Numbered from the stretch's first letter, positions 47,410-56,538 are shown. The stretch is 64,000 nucleotides of DNA from Cyanobacteriota bacterium SRBZ.bins.94.201705 (GCA_030549855.1 JAUQQP010000034.1:1-64000); one strand, 5' to 3'. The notes: generated from the letters alone by a model not told the origin. Made by a program: numbers and translations.

Positions 47410-48918
47410 CTATTGACTGTCTTTCCTTTCTAAGTAGTCCACAATGCCTGCTACTACACAGTCTCCCCAAACATTTACGGTAGTGCGACAACGATCCAAA
47501 AACCAGTCTACCACAAGAATTAAAGATATACCCTCTACGGGCAGATTGACGGCCTTTAATACGATTACCATTGTAACTAGCCCTGCTTCGGGAATGCCCG
47601 CCGCACCAATAGCCGCAAGAGTTGCGGTTAAAAAAACAATTACTGCCTCTGTTAACCCCAACTCAATCCCATAAATTTGGGCTATGAATACTGCTGCCAC
47701 TGCCTCGTATAATGCTGTTCCATCCATATTTATTGTTGCTCCTAGGGGTATTACAAAATCGGCAATTCTACTATCCACCTTATTGTTTTTGATGACACAC
47801 TCCAGAGTTACGGGGATAGTGGCGGAACTAGAGGCGGTGGCAAAGGCTGTCATTAGAGAGGGGAAACTTCTGCGTAAATACCGCCATGGGGATTTTTTTG
47901 TGATAGTATAGAAGAATAGGGGTAGTATGACCAGACCGTGAATTAGAAGCCCAAAGAGGACGGTAAGGGCATACTTGCCTAGGGAGATTAAGTCGGTGGC
48001 GAAACCCCCCCATCCCCCCGCCTCCCCCAGACGCCCCGCGATTAGGACACCAATCCCCACTGGTGCGAAGAGGAGGATAATGTCGACGATTTTGAGAATG
48101 GCAGTATTTAGGGTTGAACAAAAGTCTATTACTATTTTTCCCCCTTCCACAGTGGTTAAAACCCCCCCGAAGATTAGAGAGAAAACAATGAGAGGCAACA
48201 CGTCATTTTCTACCATTGCCTGAAAAATATTACGAGGAAATAATCCTACTATTACCTGTTTCACCGCCTCAGCTATGGTAGTTTCCTTTTTCTCTTCTAG
48301 TTTCCCTGTTACAGTCAAATCTATTTTTATTCCCTTTCCCCTCGGCGACGGCTTCACTGTTTCTCCCTTGGCATCCCGCCAATCTTCTACTACAATTGTC
48401 TGGGAGTTTATCTCGGTTTTCCCAGAAATATGGCCAGTTATATTTTGATCTATTAATAGTACAGAATAACGCTCATCCCATGATTTTTTGAATTTTTCTC
48501 CCGCGATAGTAATCTTGTTACCCTCGATAGAATATTCAACACTAGCTAATATTTCTCCCCCCCTTATTTTCAGCCTCCCTGCCTCTGTATCAGCTACCCC
48601 CGGTTGCATCACATTTACTAGAATCAACCCCACAATAACGGCAACAGCAGTGGTTATCATGTAGAAGAATATAGTTTTCAATCCTAAACCCTTTAGATGT
48701 CGCAAATCCCCTAGGGATGTGATACTTGTTATCATTGAAATCATCACAAGTGGTACAACCAACATTAGCAAGGTGTTAATAAATAACTCCCCCAGAAACT
48801 TAATTTCCTGCCCCAGTTTTGGCATAAATCCCCCCAGGATAATCCCCAATGTTATCCCGACAAATAGGCTTATAAAAGACTTCCAGGAAAACCCATAACT
48901 GTTGTTATTTCTACTCAT
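47410..48918 (-). CDS. Dicarboxylate/amino acid:cation symporter with inserted domain
   Basis: This is a glutamate/aspartate/dicarboxylate transporter of the DAACS family, usually about 420 residues, here 502. Core motifs are present: the serine-rich loop TAFATASSSATIPVTLECVI, the NMDGTAL motif, GIPEAGLV and DWFLDRCRTTVNVWGD. The extra length is a hydrophilic, beta-rich insertion of about 100 residues (about 105-215) between the third and fourth membrane segments. It would face the periplasm. Substrate and coupling ion are not decided by sequence. Confidence 0.92.
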   Translation of the reverse strand: MSRNNNSYGFSWKSFISLFVGITLGIILGGFMPKLGQEIKFLGELFINTLLMLVVPLVMISMITSITSLGDLRHLKGLGLKTIFFYMITTAVAVIVGLILVNVMQPGVADTEAGRLKIRGGEILASVEYSIEGNKITIAGEKFKKSWDERYSVLLIDQNITGHISGKTEINSQTIVVEDWRDAKGETVKPSPRGKGIKIDLTVTGKLEEKKETTIAEAVKQVIVGLFPRNIFQAMVENDVLPLIVFSLIFGGVLTTVEGGKIVIDFCSTLNTAILKIVDIILLFAPVGIGVLIAGRLGEAGGWGGFATDLISLGKYALTVLFGLLIHGLVILPLFFYTITKKSPWRYLRRSFPSLMTAFATASSSATIPVTLECVIKNNKVDSRIADFVIPLGATINMDGTALYEAVAAVFIAQIYGIELGLTEAVIVFLTATLAAIGAAGIPEAGLVTMVIVLKAVNLPVEGISLILVVDWFLDRCRTTVNVWGDCVVAGIVDYLERKDSQ

Positions 48919-49115
48919 TCTACTCTCACTCCAATTTCAGGAAAGGGATGGACTAAAGAGAAGCTACTCCTCGGAGAATAATTCTATTTCAGACGCTTAT
49001 GATGTGGGTAAAATGACAAATTTACGCGCCCATAGTCCCGGAAAATTGAGTATAGGATAATATTATAAGCGGAAAAGAAAACAAGGGATAAAAGCCAACA
49101 ATTACTCGGAAAAGC

Positions 49116-51374
49116 ATGAAGACGGCAATAAAACCTAGAAAATTTAAAGAGAAGCATTTACAACAGGCTGATGCTATCAACCTGGCTGACTATTATTGCC
49201 AGAGATTGCCTGTATTTGGAATCACTATAGACGACACCAATACCATGGATAGAGATGATGGTATTTGGCTAGTGGAATTGGATAACGGTTTGTTGGAATT
49301 ACAGGTAAGTATCACAGATGTTTCTAGTTTAATTCCCAAAGATTCTCCCATCGACTTGGAGGCGAAAAAAAGAGTCATTACCCTTTATCACACTAACCCC
49401 CCTACCCCAATGCTTCCCAGTCGTCTTAGCAGTGATTTGGCATCTCTGGAGGAGAATAAGGCAAGATTGGCTATTACTCTATTTTTTCGGTTGAATAATC
49501 AGGGAGATGTGGAGAGTTTTACCATCAAGGAGACTATCTTTACTAACAAGAAGGCATTTAGTTATGAAGAGGTAGAGAAAATTCTGAGTAATCCCCAGGA
49601 TAAACCGGAGGATAAACTCCTAGTTAAGATGCAAAAATTGGCGCAACTATTAGCTTTAAAGAGAGGGGGAAAATCGGGTATCTTAACCCAAGACGGATAT
49701 ATAGACGAAGACGGAAATTTGATAAAAGAAAATGCCAATGCTTACCAGATGATAGCCGAGTTTATGATTCTAACAAATAGGGTGATAGCCAATTTTCTTG
49801 CTACAAATAGAGTAGCGGCTTTATATCGCACTCAGGATGTAGGAATAGAGGATTTAGAATTGGCAATAAAAACCATGGGGCATTGTCTAGTGCCTGCAAT
49901 TTATGAGTCTTCTCCCAAGCCTCATGTGGGGTTAGGATTAAGGGTATACGCCCATTTTACCAGTCCTTTGAGAAGATTTGTAGACTTGGTAAACCACCGC
50001 ATCCTCAAGAATTTTCTTAATCAACAATCCTCTCCCTATACCCCTGAAGAGTTATCAGAGATTGCCAAAATTGTCAATGAATTCCAGGTGAAATTCAAAA
50101 TAGATAAGTCTAACTACATGCGGGAGAAAAAAAGGGCGGAGTTGGAGTGGAAATACAACAATATCTCCGAAAAATTGTTTAAAAATCTTTCCCAAAACGA
50201 GTTGTCAGACTTTATTCAATACGTGGCAGTCAAAATTAAGAATGGATGTTGTCACCAACAGGATTTGTTTACTAGACTTTTGGAATTAAGGAGGGGAGAA
50301 TTACAGACAAAAGACTACTACTACCTCTGGTTTGTGGCAGGGATTGACAAATTTTTTGACGACGAGAATGTAGACGCAGTGTCAGTGTTACTGGTAAAGT
50401 CACAACTGGAAAACTCGTTGGTAGAATATAGGTTTGACTATTGTGACTTGAGGAAGAAATATTTTGCCTACTGTTACATAGACGGAAAAACCACAGCAAA
50501 TCCCCAGGAAGATACCAAGAAGAATAGGGTGAAACATAAGGCAGCATTAGCCGCCATTAAGTCATATCTAAGGGGGGAGTTAACAGATAAACCCAATCCT
50601 ATTCCCCCTCCGACTGTGGAAGATTTCATAAACAGTAAACTGTCAGGCAAACAAGGAAAATGTGACATTCGGGATTTAGGGGAAAAAGACTTCAGCCAGT
50701 TGATAGAATTTTGTTTAAAAACCCAATTTGACAGTCGGGTGGTGGAGGAGATTAGAAGGAGAATCAAAAGTCTGACAGTGAAAGACTTATATCGTATATG
50801 GTTTGTGGGGAAACTCAATGTTTGTCTAGATACTGCTGATGTAGAATCCTTAGAATTGAATGCAGTATCTGTGGTGTCAACTTACTCACAAAAACAAAAT
50901 CTCCCCTTGGAATTCAAAATAGAATACTCCCCTTCTCACAAACAATATTATGCCTACTGTTATGTCAATAATCTAACTCATCCCCATCCCCAATGGGACA
51001 GCAAGAAAAATAAAGCCAAACAAAAGGCATCCCTTGCCTACATTAAGAGTTACTTAGAAGATACCCTCACCGATAATCCCCACCCCGTCAGTCATCCCGT
51101 AGATACTTCTGGGGAAAATCTCACCCTTTGTGAGAAACAAAAACCAAAAAGTCAAGACTGGGTATCAAAACTCCATCACCTTTGTCAGAAAAACAATTGG
51201 CAAATCCTCGACTATCGATTCGTCAACCTCAATGGCATTTTCGCCTGTATTGTTTCCCTGGAATTAGGGGAGAAACTACTTCAATCCCGGGGTTATGGTA
51301 GAAGCAAAAAAGAGGCGAAACAATGTGCCTGTAGGGTTTTCCTCATTCAACACCAATTGTTAGAACAAACTTAA
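49116..51374 (+). CDS. RNB-family 3'-5' exoribonuclease with three dsRBD-like modules
   Basis: The 752-residue protein begins almost directly with the RNB catalytic domain. The four metal-binding aspartates are in TIDDTNTMDRDD (Asp39, Asp45, Asp47, Asp48) and the conserved SPLRRFVD loop is at about 283. N-terminal cold-shock domains and a C-terminal S1 domain, usual in RNase II/R, are not seen. Residues about 355-500 and 540-670 are an internal duplication, each ending in a dsRBD-like segment (AVSVL...KHKAALAAIKSYL, AVSVV...KQKASLAYIKSYL). A third dsRBD-like domain ends the protein (GRSKKEAKQCACRVFLIQHQ). It probably degrades structured RNA. Confidence 0.85.
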   Translation: MKTAIKPRKFKEKHLQQADAINLADYYCQRLPVFGITIDDTNTMDRDDGIWLVELDNGLLELQVSITDVSSLIPKDSPIDLEAKKRVITLYHTNPPTPMLPSRLSSDLASLEENKARLAITLFFRLNNQGDVESFTIKETIFTNKKAFSYEEVEKILSNPQDKPEDKLLVKMQKLAQLLALKRGGKSGILTQDGYIDEDGNLIKENANAYQMIAEFMILTNRVIANFLATNRVAALYRTQDVGIEDLELAIKTMGHCLVPAIYESSPKPHVGLGLRVYAHFTSPLRRFVDLVNHRILKNFLNQQSSPYTPEELSEIAKIVNEFQVKFKIDKSNYMREKKRAELEWKYNNISEKLFKNLSQNELSDFIQYVAVKIKNGCCHQQDLFTRLLELRRGELQTKDYYYLWFVAGIDKFFDDENVDAVSVLLVKSQLENSLVEYRFDYCDLRKKYFAYCYIDGKTTANPQEDTKKNRVKHKAALAAIKSYLRGELTDKPNPIPPPTVEDFINSKLSGKQGKCDIRDLGEKDFSQLIEFCLKTQFDSRVVEEIRRRIKSLTVKDLYRIWFVGKLNVCLDTADVESLELNAVSVVSTYSQKQNLPLEFKIEYSPSHKQYYAYCYVNNLTHPHPQWDSKKNKAKQKASLAYIKSYLEDTLTDNPHPVSHPVDTSGENLTLCEKQKPKSQDWVSKLHHLCQKNNWQILDYRFVNLNGIFACIVSLELGEKLLQSRGYGRSKKEAKQCACRVFLIQHQLLEQT

Positions 51375-51576
51375 CCCCTACCTACCCTCCCTATAAAAGG
51401 ACACCTTCGCCTGTTCATTGTCCCACACTCTTGTTGGTTTTTATCCGTTGGGCAAATAGACAGAGCAAGCACCCCATTCTACCATTAGGACCATTGTAAA
51501 ATAACAAGGCAAGAATGTCAACCGCAGAGGGTTATAATTGCCGATGGCATATGGTTGCTACTAGAAGGAAGATGAG

Positions 51577-52410
51577 ATGATACAAGGGATAATAGTACAG
51601 TTGCGCTCTCCTGGTCCCATTTTATTTCAACTGGGGCCTATAACCATTCGTTGGTATGGGTTTTTAATTGCCTTAGCAGTACTAATAGGGGTAGTGTTGG
51701 CGCAACAGTTAGGGAAGAGAAGGCAGATATCGCCGGAGTTGGTAGCGGACATGGCCATGTGGTTGGTGATTGGTGCCATTCCCATGGCCAGAATCTACTA
51801 TGTCTTATTTCAATGGGAAAACTATGCTGGACGTCCTCAGGATATTATTGCCATTTGGCAGGGGGGTATTGCCATTCATGGTGCCATTATTGGTGGCATT
51901 ATAGCCGGTATAATTTTTGCCAAGATAAACCGTCAATCTTTCTGGCAGTTGGCGGATATTGTTGCACCCTCTCTTATTCTAGGTCAGGCTATTGGTAGAT
52001 GGGGCAACTTTTTTAATTCTGAGGCTTTTGGTACACCCACTGACTTGCCGTGGAAATTATATATTCCCCCCAGTCATCGTCCTATTCAATACCTAGAATT
52101 TGATTACTTCCACCCCACTTTTCTCTACGAATCTCTTTGGAATCTTCTGGTTTTCCTCCTTTTATTGTACCTGTTTTTAGGGGATGGTAAGAACAACAAA
52201 AAACTCAAAAAAGGCACTATATTTGTTGTTTATTTAATAGCCTACAGTCTTGGTAGAGTATGGATTGAGGGGCTTAGGACTGATAGTCTGATGCTAGGGG
52301 GGATAAGAGTTGCCCAACTGGTAAGTATTACTGCCATACTAGTAGGAATAATTGCCCTGTTTTGGCTGTATGTTTTGGGAAAGGAATTGCCTGATGTTAT
52401 CGATGACTAG
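51577..52410 (+). CDS. lgt: Prolipoprotein diacylglyceryl transferase
   Basis: The inner membrane enzyme attaches diacylglycerol to the lipobox cysteine of prelipoproteins. Its 277 residues contain about seven membrane helices, the Lgt signature [15 protein letters not shown], the active-site region [17 protein letters not shown] and the C-terminal [15 protein letters not shown] ribosome site (AAGGAAG) precedes the ATG at 51577. Confidence 0.95.
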   Translation: MIQGIIVQLRSPGPILFQLGPITIRWYGFLIALAVLIGVVLAQQLGKRRQISPELVADMAMWLVIGAIPMARIYYVLFQWENYAGRPQDIIAIWQGGIAIHGAIIGGIIAGIIFAKINRQSFWQLADIVAPSLILGQAIGRWGNFFNSEAFGTPTDLPWKLYIPPSHRPIQYLEFDYFHPTFLYESLWNLLVFLLLLYLFLGDGKNNKKLKKGTIFVVYLIAYSLGRVWIEGLRTDSLMLGGIRVAQLVSITAILVGIIALFWLYVLGKELPDVIDD

Positions 52411-52506
52411 GGCTTTTCTGCCCTCTTTATATTTCCTCTTCACCCCTTTTTTACATCTTCTCTTTACATTTCTTCATTTTTGTCCCCCTCCCGCGCCCTT
52501 TTGTGT

Positions 52507-52512
52507 TATGAT
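52507..52512 (+). promoter_or_regulatory. Extended -10 promoter for the small-RNA candidate
   Basis: TGTTATGAT fits the extended -10 pattern TGn-TATGAT. There is no TTGACA-like element at standard distance. A start near 52519 is expected. Confidence 0.5.
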
Positions 52513-52518
52513 AGCATC

Positions 52519-52567
52519 ATGGACGGGAGGTGGAGAGACTCCCAGGGGCGGACCTGGGCTCTTTTTA
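52519..52567 (+). ncRNA. Candidate ~50-nt small RNA or attenuator
   Basis: From the expected start the sequence can fold GGGAG (52525-52529) with CTCCC (52539-52543). It can also fold CCCAGG (52541-52546) with CCTGGG (52553-52558) around GGCGGA, followed by CTCTTTTT, a terminator. The two stems share 52541-52543 and so compete. Conserved Yfr1 and Yfr2 motifs are absent. It lies between lgt and a PrxQ gene, both on the plus strand. Confidence 0.4.
52541..52566 (+). terminator. Rho-independent terminator, CCCAGG/CCTGGG stem
   Basis: A 6-bp GC-rich stem with a six-base loop is followed by five T. It could end either the small transcript or lgt read-through. Confidence 0.65.
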
Positions 52568-52943
52568 AATAAAATTTATTCTCAATAAATCAATAATAAT
52601 ACAAAGAAACCAGGCGCTTTATCTGGGGATAAAATAATTATTATCGAGATTTATTTTTATTTAAAAAACCAATAATCACGCCAATAAGGGATATAGATCT
52701 CGTAGTGCTTTTTATGTATTTCCCTTATTATCTATATCTATTCTCAACAAAAAAGTTCCCTGCCCGAGTGTTTTAGCAGTCTCCTAACCTGCCGTCCAGC
52801 AGCCCCCGGCCCCAGCCAGAGGCGCCCTATTTTTAACTCCCTCTACCATTGTATCATAAAAAGGAGGAAATTGTCAAGGAGGAAGGGGGAGAAAGGGTGT
52901 TTGGGGGGTTAAAATTGAGAGGAGAGGATAATGTAGCCGCAGG

Positions 52944-53504
52944 ATGGGTATGTGGAAAAGGATAAAAAGGATAATAGGAGTGATATTGGTGGTAGCAAGC
53001 ATACTGTGGTGGCACACCCCTGAAGCCTTGGCGTTGGGGGGAAGAAAGCCAGAGTTGAACCAACCGGCACCAGATTTCACTCTGCCTAGCAATAGGGGTG
53101 ACGAAAGAGTGTCGTTAAAAGACTACCGTGGCAAATGGGTGGTGTTATACTTCTACCCTCAGGATTTTACCCCCGGTTGTACCATAGAGGCGCGTAGATT
53201 CCAAGAGGATTTGGAGAAATACCACCGACTGAATGCGGAAGTGATTGGTGTGAGTGTAGACAGCGTGAATTCCCATGAGAGTTTCTGCCAGGAGGAGGGA
53301 TTAGGATTCCCCCTTCTCTCCGACAGTGACGGGAGTGTAAGCAAAGCCTATGGGTCATTCTTGGCCGGTCGTTCCCTCCGTCATACCTTTATTATAAACC
53401 CAGAGGGCATCTTGGTGGCTTCATTTTTGTCAGTAAAGCCAGCTGTCCATAGTAAGGAGGTTTTGGCGAAATTGGAGGAGTTGTCAGGGAAAGAGGAAAT
53501 ATAA
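52944..53504 (+). CDS. Exported PrxQ-type peroxiredoxin lacking the resolving cysteine
   Basis: The 186-residue product has a signal peptide (RIIGVILVVASILWW, ending ALA at about 28-30). It is therefore expected in the periplasm or thylakoid lumen. The peroxidase motif has Cys79 (TPGCTIEARRF), but the usual resolving position, five residues later, is Arg84. Another cysteine is at 115 (HESFCQEEG). It may work as a 1-Cys enzyme or use Cys115. A second ATG at 52950 has better spacing from AGG and may be the true start. It converges with the photosystem II assembly operon. Confidence 0.9.
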   Translation: MGMWKRIKRIIGVILVVASILWWHTPEALALGGRKPELNQPAPDFTLPSNRGDERVSLKDYRGKWVVLYFYPQDFTPGCTIEARRFQEDLEKYHRLNAEVIGVSVDSVNSHESFCQEEGLGFPLLSDSDGSVSKAYGSFLAGRSLRHTFIINPEGILVASFLSVKPAVHSKEVLAKLEELSGKEEI

Positions 53505-53541
53505 ATGCAACAGTGGGGGGAAAATGCCCCCCTTTTCTATT

Positions 53542-54324
53542 CTAGTTGCTTTCTTCCTCAGAGAAAAGTTGAGAACCCACCACCATTTCTTGGGCTTTGC
53601 CATTGCCGATGGTGCGGATTTCATGGATGTTGCGACTCATTTCCCTTGCCTGGTGGTAACTTTCAATATCCCCTTGCTCAAAATAGAGTAAGGCTGCCCT
53701 TCTCAAGTCGTCTACTGCTTTTTGTTTCATCCCTTGTTCCAAATATAATACCCCCCTTCGGTGATAGGCCTTTGCCATACTACTGTCTCTCTTGATAGCT
53801 TCGGTGTAGTCTTCTATAGCACCGGAATAGTTACCCAGTTTTTCGTAACCGACGGCGCGTTGGTAAAAGAATTCGGCGGAGTCGGAATGGGCCCTTAATT
53901 GTTGGGAAATATTCTCTACTTCCTTGATGTTGCTGACAATGTTATTTAATTCCTGGTATTGTAAATCCAGTCGTTTTATTTCCTGTGCCATGTCTTGTTT
54001 GGCATTTGTCAGCATTTGTTGGACGGATTGTTGGAATTTTTCCAGGCTATTACCGAAGTCTGCCTTGTATTCCAAGAATTTGTCATTTAACTGTTGCCTA
54101 GTAGTCTCCAAGTTGGTATTCAACTGGGTGATTAACTGCTGTTGTTGGTTGTGGGATTGTATCAGGAGTTTATAATTTCGTTGGCTGCTAATAACGCTGA
54201 AACCAACTCCCATAGTGATGCATAGGGAGGTAAGGACTGGTGTTTGTGTGAAGGCACTGACTATTGTACCCAAAACAGAAAAGCCTATAGCGGTATAACC
54301 GAAAAAGTCTTGTCTGGCTTCCAT
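53542..54324 (-). CDS. Slr0151-like membrane TPR protein
   Basis: The 260-residue protein has two N-terminal membrane helices (TAIGFSVLGTIVSAFTQTPV and LTSLCITMGVGFSVI). A coiled coil (about 55-140) and TPR repeats follow (AEFFYQRAVGYEKLGNYSGA and AYHRRGVLYLEQGMKQKAVD). Its position as last gene of the cluster corresponds to slr0151 of Synechocystis, a factor in photosystem II repair and assembly. It begins 18 bp after the preceding gene. The kinase gene slr0152 that follows in Synechocystis is absent here. Confidence 0.85.
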   Translation of the reverse strand: MEARQDFFGYTAIGFSVLGTIVSAFTQTPVLTSLCITMGVGFSVISSQRNYKLLIQSHNQQQQLITQLNTNLETTRQQLNDKFLEYKADFGNSLEKFQQSVQQMLTNAKQDMAQEIKRLDLQYQELNNIVSNIKEVENISQQLRAHSDSAEFFYQRAVGYEKLGNYSGAIEDYTEAIKRDSSMAKAYHRRGVLYLEQGMKQKAVDDLRRAALLYFEQGDIESYHQAREMSRNIHEIRTIGNGKAQEMVVGSQLFSEEESN

Positions 54325-54342
54325 ACTATCTCACCACCTGTA

Positions 54343-54795
54343 TTATTGTAAAACGGCACAATTGAGTTCAAAGGCGGGAAGGGCAATTTTAGCTTCTTCC
54401 GGGGTTAGGAATTGACGCATGACTTCCAACAACACCTCGTAGGTATCATGGTTGTCGTCGGTAAAAGAGAAGGCGCGGGAGATGGTTTGAAACCACAACA
54501 GCATATTGGTGCGAAGTCTTTCTAAATCGTCAAACAGCAATGCTGCAGCAGTATAACGCAACAAATCGATTAAGTCTCGTTTACAGGTGGCATAAAAGTC
54601 TTGGAATTGGGGATTGCGTTTTTGCTTACCAAGGCGTACCTGTTCTACAATTTTATCGGCATTATCTCGGATTTTGTTGTAGATTTGAACCCTTAAATCT
54701 AAAGAGTCCAGGTAGTCTTCTATGAATTGTAACTCATAGTCTTGGGCGTAACGGCCATCGGCTTCGAGGGTTAAATCTGCCAGTTGTCTTAACAT
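54343..54795 (-). CDS. Slr0149-like protein, helical phycobiliprotein-like
   Basis: The 150-residue protein is all-helical (YELQFIEDYLDSLDLRVQIY, then RDLIDLLRYTAAALLFDDLE) with a pattern recalling globin/phycobiliprotein folds and the protein at 56065. No chromophore cysteine is placed in a recognisable motif. A consensus AGGAGG precedes the ATG. It holds the slr0149 position in the operon. A role in photosystem II assembly follows from context. Confidence 0.75.
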   Translation of the reverse strand: MLRQLADLTLEADGRYAQDYELQFIEDYLDSLDLRVQIYNKIRDNADKIVEQVRLGKQKRNPQFQDFYATCKRDLIDLLRYTAAALLFDDLERLRTNMLLWFQTISRAFSFTDDNHDTYEVLLEVMRQFLTPEEAKIALPAFELNCAVLQ

Positions 54796-54815
54796 ATAGC
54801 AAGCCTCCTGATATA

Positions 54816-55301
54816 CTAAACAGCATCAGTTACCTGGGAGAGGTATCTAGAGACTTCGACTTTAGTATCTTTTAGTTGGACAATCATTGAGCGAGTAATC
54901 AACTTGCCTTTTTCCACCAACACCTTACCGTTGATGGGGTGAAGGATGTCTTCTTGTGCCCTTTTCCCTATTAGGGATTCAATGTCGTCAATTTGGTGGA
55001 GATACATCCCTGGGGGTAATTCCACCACCACACCATCCCCAATGACTCTAGCTTGACAGGCGAGACGGGAATTAGGTTTGCAGGTGGTAATGACTTCTAA
55101 AGTCCTTTTTTCGCGACGGTTGAGGGGGGTAAGACTTTCCATGCCCTCTTTTATATATACATGACAAGTGGAGCACATCCCCCTCCCGCCACATTCTTGT
55201 AGGATATTCAATTCATGCTTTAACAGGGCAGAGAGGAGATTGTCATTGGTTTTGATGGCGGTTTCGGTGCCCAGGGGGTCTAATCTTATAATTTTTGCCA
55301 T
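54816..55301 (-). CDS. [2Fe-2S] ferredoxin-like protein (Slr0148-like)
   Basis: The 161-residue protein has an N-terminal plant-type ferredoxin domain with cluster ligands Cys37, Cys43, Cys46 and Cys82 (ECGGRGMCSTCHVY, LACQARV). A C-terminal extension of about 70 residues follows. The extension and the loop GRGMC distinguish it from photosynthetic PetF. It lies in the slr0148 position. It may pass electrons to partners of the V4R proteins; this is inference. Confidence 0.88.
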   Translation of the reverse strand: MAKIIRLDPLGTETAIKTNDNLLSALLKHELNILQECGGRGMCSTCHVYIKEGMESLTPLNRREKRTLEVITTCKPNSRLACQARVIGDGVVVELPPGMYLHQIDDIESLIGKRAQEDILHPINGKVLVEKGKLITRSMIVQLKDTKVEVSRYLSQVTDAV

Positions 55302-55375
55302 AGGTACAAGTGTTGGTGTGTTGACTGATACTAGGTCTATTTCCAGATTAGCCTATTCCCATGATAAAGCCCATG

Positions 55376-56056
55376 CTAACCCTCCTTATTGACTTGTGTG
55401 TTACAGAGTAGTTCTAGAATAGAAGTATGATCATGTCCCTCTTGCAGCCAGGTTTTAGCCATTTTAATTCTTTCCTGGATGCCGAGGATAAAGGAGTTAA
55501 GGGGTGCCCCCATAGACTCACAGGAGGTTTGGAGACAGTCGAGATTTTCTCCTGTCAGTTGACTGAAGAAGGAGGCGAGGATACCGGCTTCTAGTTGACA
55601 GGCGAAACCTTTGCCTTTTGGTGCGGCGGCGGCGAAGGGGGAGTTAGTGGTGTAGATGACTATCAAACCGTGGGGGTAATAGTCGAAGTTAAATTCAATG
55701 GTGCCCCAGCCGTGGGTTTTCCAACACTGTTTAAAGCAGCTGAGAAACTCCACCATTTCCATTTGTGCCAGAGGGATTTCATAGTATTGAGTTACCTCCT
55801 GTTGGAAACGACGGAAGAAACTCTTGCCCCACCAGCGACCACAATTGTATAGTACCAAAGAGGAGGCATCCCCCAACTCGTGTTGTAAACCCTCATAAAC
55901 TCCTTGGAGGAAAACTTCCGGGAGGGCGATTAAACGGGCACCTAAACGGGTTTCCAACAGTCCCAACTCGAAATCCCCTTGCACGTAGGCGTAAGGGGCG
56001 AAATAATTACCCTTGAGGGTTTTTCTAGACTTCAACAAGTCGCCTACGGAAATCAT
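55376..56056 (-). CDS. V4R domain protein (Slr0147-like)
   Basis: The 226-residue protein has a V4R (4-vinyl reductase) domain with the typical cysteines in KGFACQLEAGILASFFSQLT and LDCLQTSCESMG. V4R domains bind small hydrophobic ligands. Despite the name, such cyanobacterial proteins are linked to photosystem II assembly rather than shown to reduce vinyl groups. A strong AGGAGGAG ribosome site precedes the ATG, nine bases after the previous stop. It is paralogous to the protein at 56886. Confidence 0.88.
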   Translation of the reverse strand: MISVGDLLKSRKTLKGNYFAPYAYVQGDFELGLLETRLGARLIALPEVFLQGVYEGLQHELGDASSLVLYNCGRWWGKSFFRRFQQEVTQYYEIPLAQMEMVEFLSCFKQCWKTHGWGTIEFNFDYYPHGLIVIYTTNSPFAAAAPKGKGFACQLEAGILASFFSQLTGENLDCLQTSCESMGAPLNSFILGIQERIKMAKTWLQEGHDHTSILELLCNTQVNKEG

Positions 56057-56064
56057 GACTCCTC

Positions 56065-56529
56065 CTAATGGACGTTTTCAATGTGGGCTTGGGCTTGATT
56101 TAAGAAGGGTTCAATATATTTAATGCCATTGTCAGGCAATTCTTCTTTCAGTCGGCTGATTAACAGAGAGTGTAGTTTTTTGGAGATATGTTGATACTCG
56201 TAGACTCTGACAATATCGGTAAGCCATTCTAACAGGTGGCGTTGTAGGTATTCGGGGTTATTGAGTAACATAGCCATGGCACTATAACGGGTGATAGAAA
56301 GCCAATGGCGGAGGCAGTTTTCAATGTTACGGGTTTTTTCCTGGGGTAATTGTGCCAGTAGTTCATCGGCTACTTTTTGGAATATGTATACTTCATTGTC
56401 TCGTAAATACCGGTATACAGCCAATCTTGGCCGCATGCTGGCCATTTCCTGTAATAGTTTTACCAAGTCTGACTGTCCCAGGTATTTAGACTCAGCCTCG
56501 TGTATTAGTTCCTGTAGTAAAGAATACAT
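56065..56529 (-). CDS. Slr0146-like helical protein
   Basis: The 154-residue protein is all-helical (YLGQSDLVKLLQEMASMRPR, then WLSITRYSAMAMLLNNPEYL) and similar in size and pattern to the protein at 54343, so the two are probable paralogs. It holds the slr0146 position. AGGAG precedes the start. Function is known only through the operon. Confidence 0.75.
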   Translation of the reverse strand: MYSLLQELIHEAESKYLGQSDLVKLLQEMASMRPRLAVYRYLRDNEVYIFQKVADELLAQLPQEKTRNIENCLRHWLSITRYSAMAMLLNNPEYLQRHLLEWLTDIVRVYEYQHISKKLHSLLISRLKEELPDNGIKYIEPFLNQAQAHIENVH

Positions 56530-56538
56530 ATTAGACTC

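Larger units (their letters stand above)
52411..52943. other. 533-bp intergenic region with small-RNA candidate and interlocked inverted repeats
   Basis: No credible gene is seen. Besides the small transcript candidate at 52519-52567 it contains an AT-rich part. There, 52683-52691 pairs with 52721-52729 and 52690-52698 pairs with 52730-52738, an interlocked (pseudoknot-order) arrangement. A GATAAAATAATTATTATC stretch at about 52629 is weakly Fur-like. Confidence 0.55.

Noticed and set aside
52519..52567. Yfr1 or Yfr2 cyanobacterial small RNA
   Set aside because: The conserved ACTCCTCACAC (Yfr1) and GGAAACA (Yfr2) elements are missing.
53505..53795. 96-codon plus-strand frame after PrxQ
   Set aside because: It is antisense to the end of the Slr0151-like gene and is Pro/Cys-rich without motifs.
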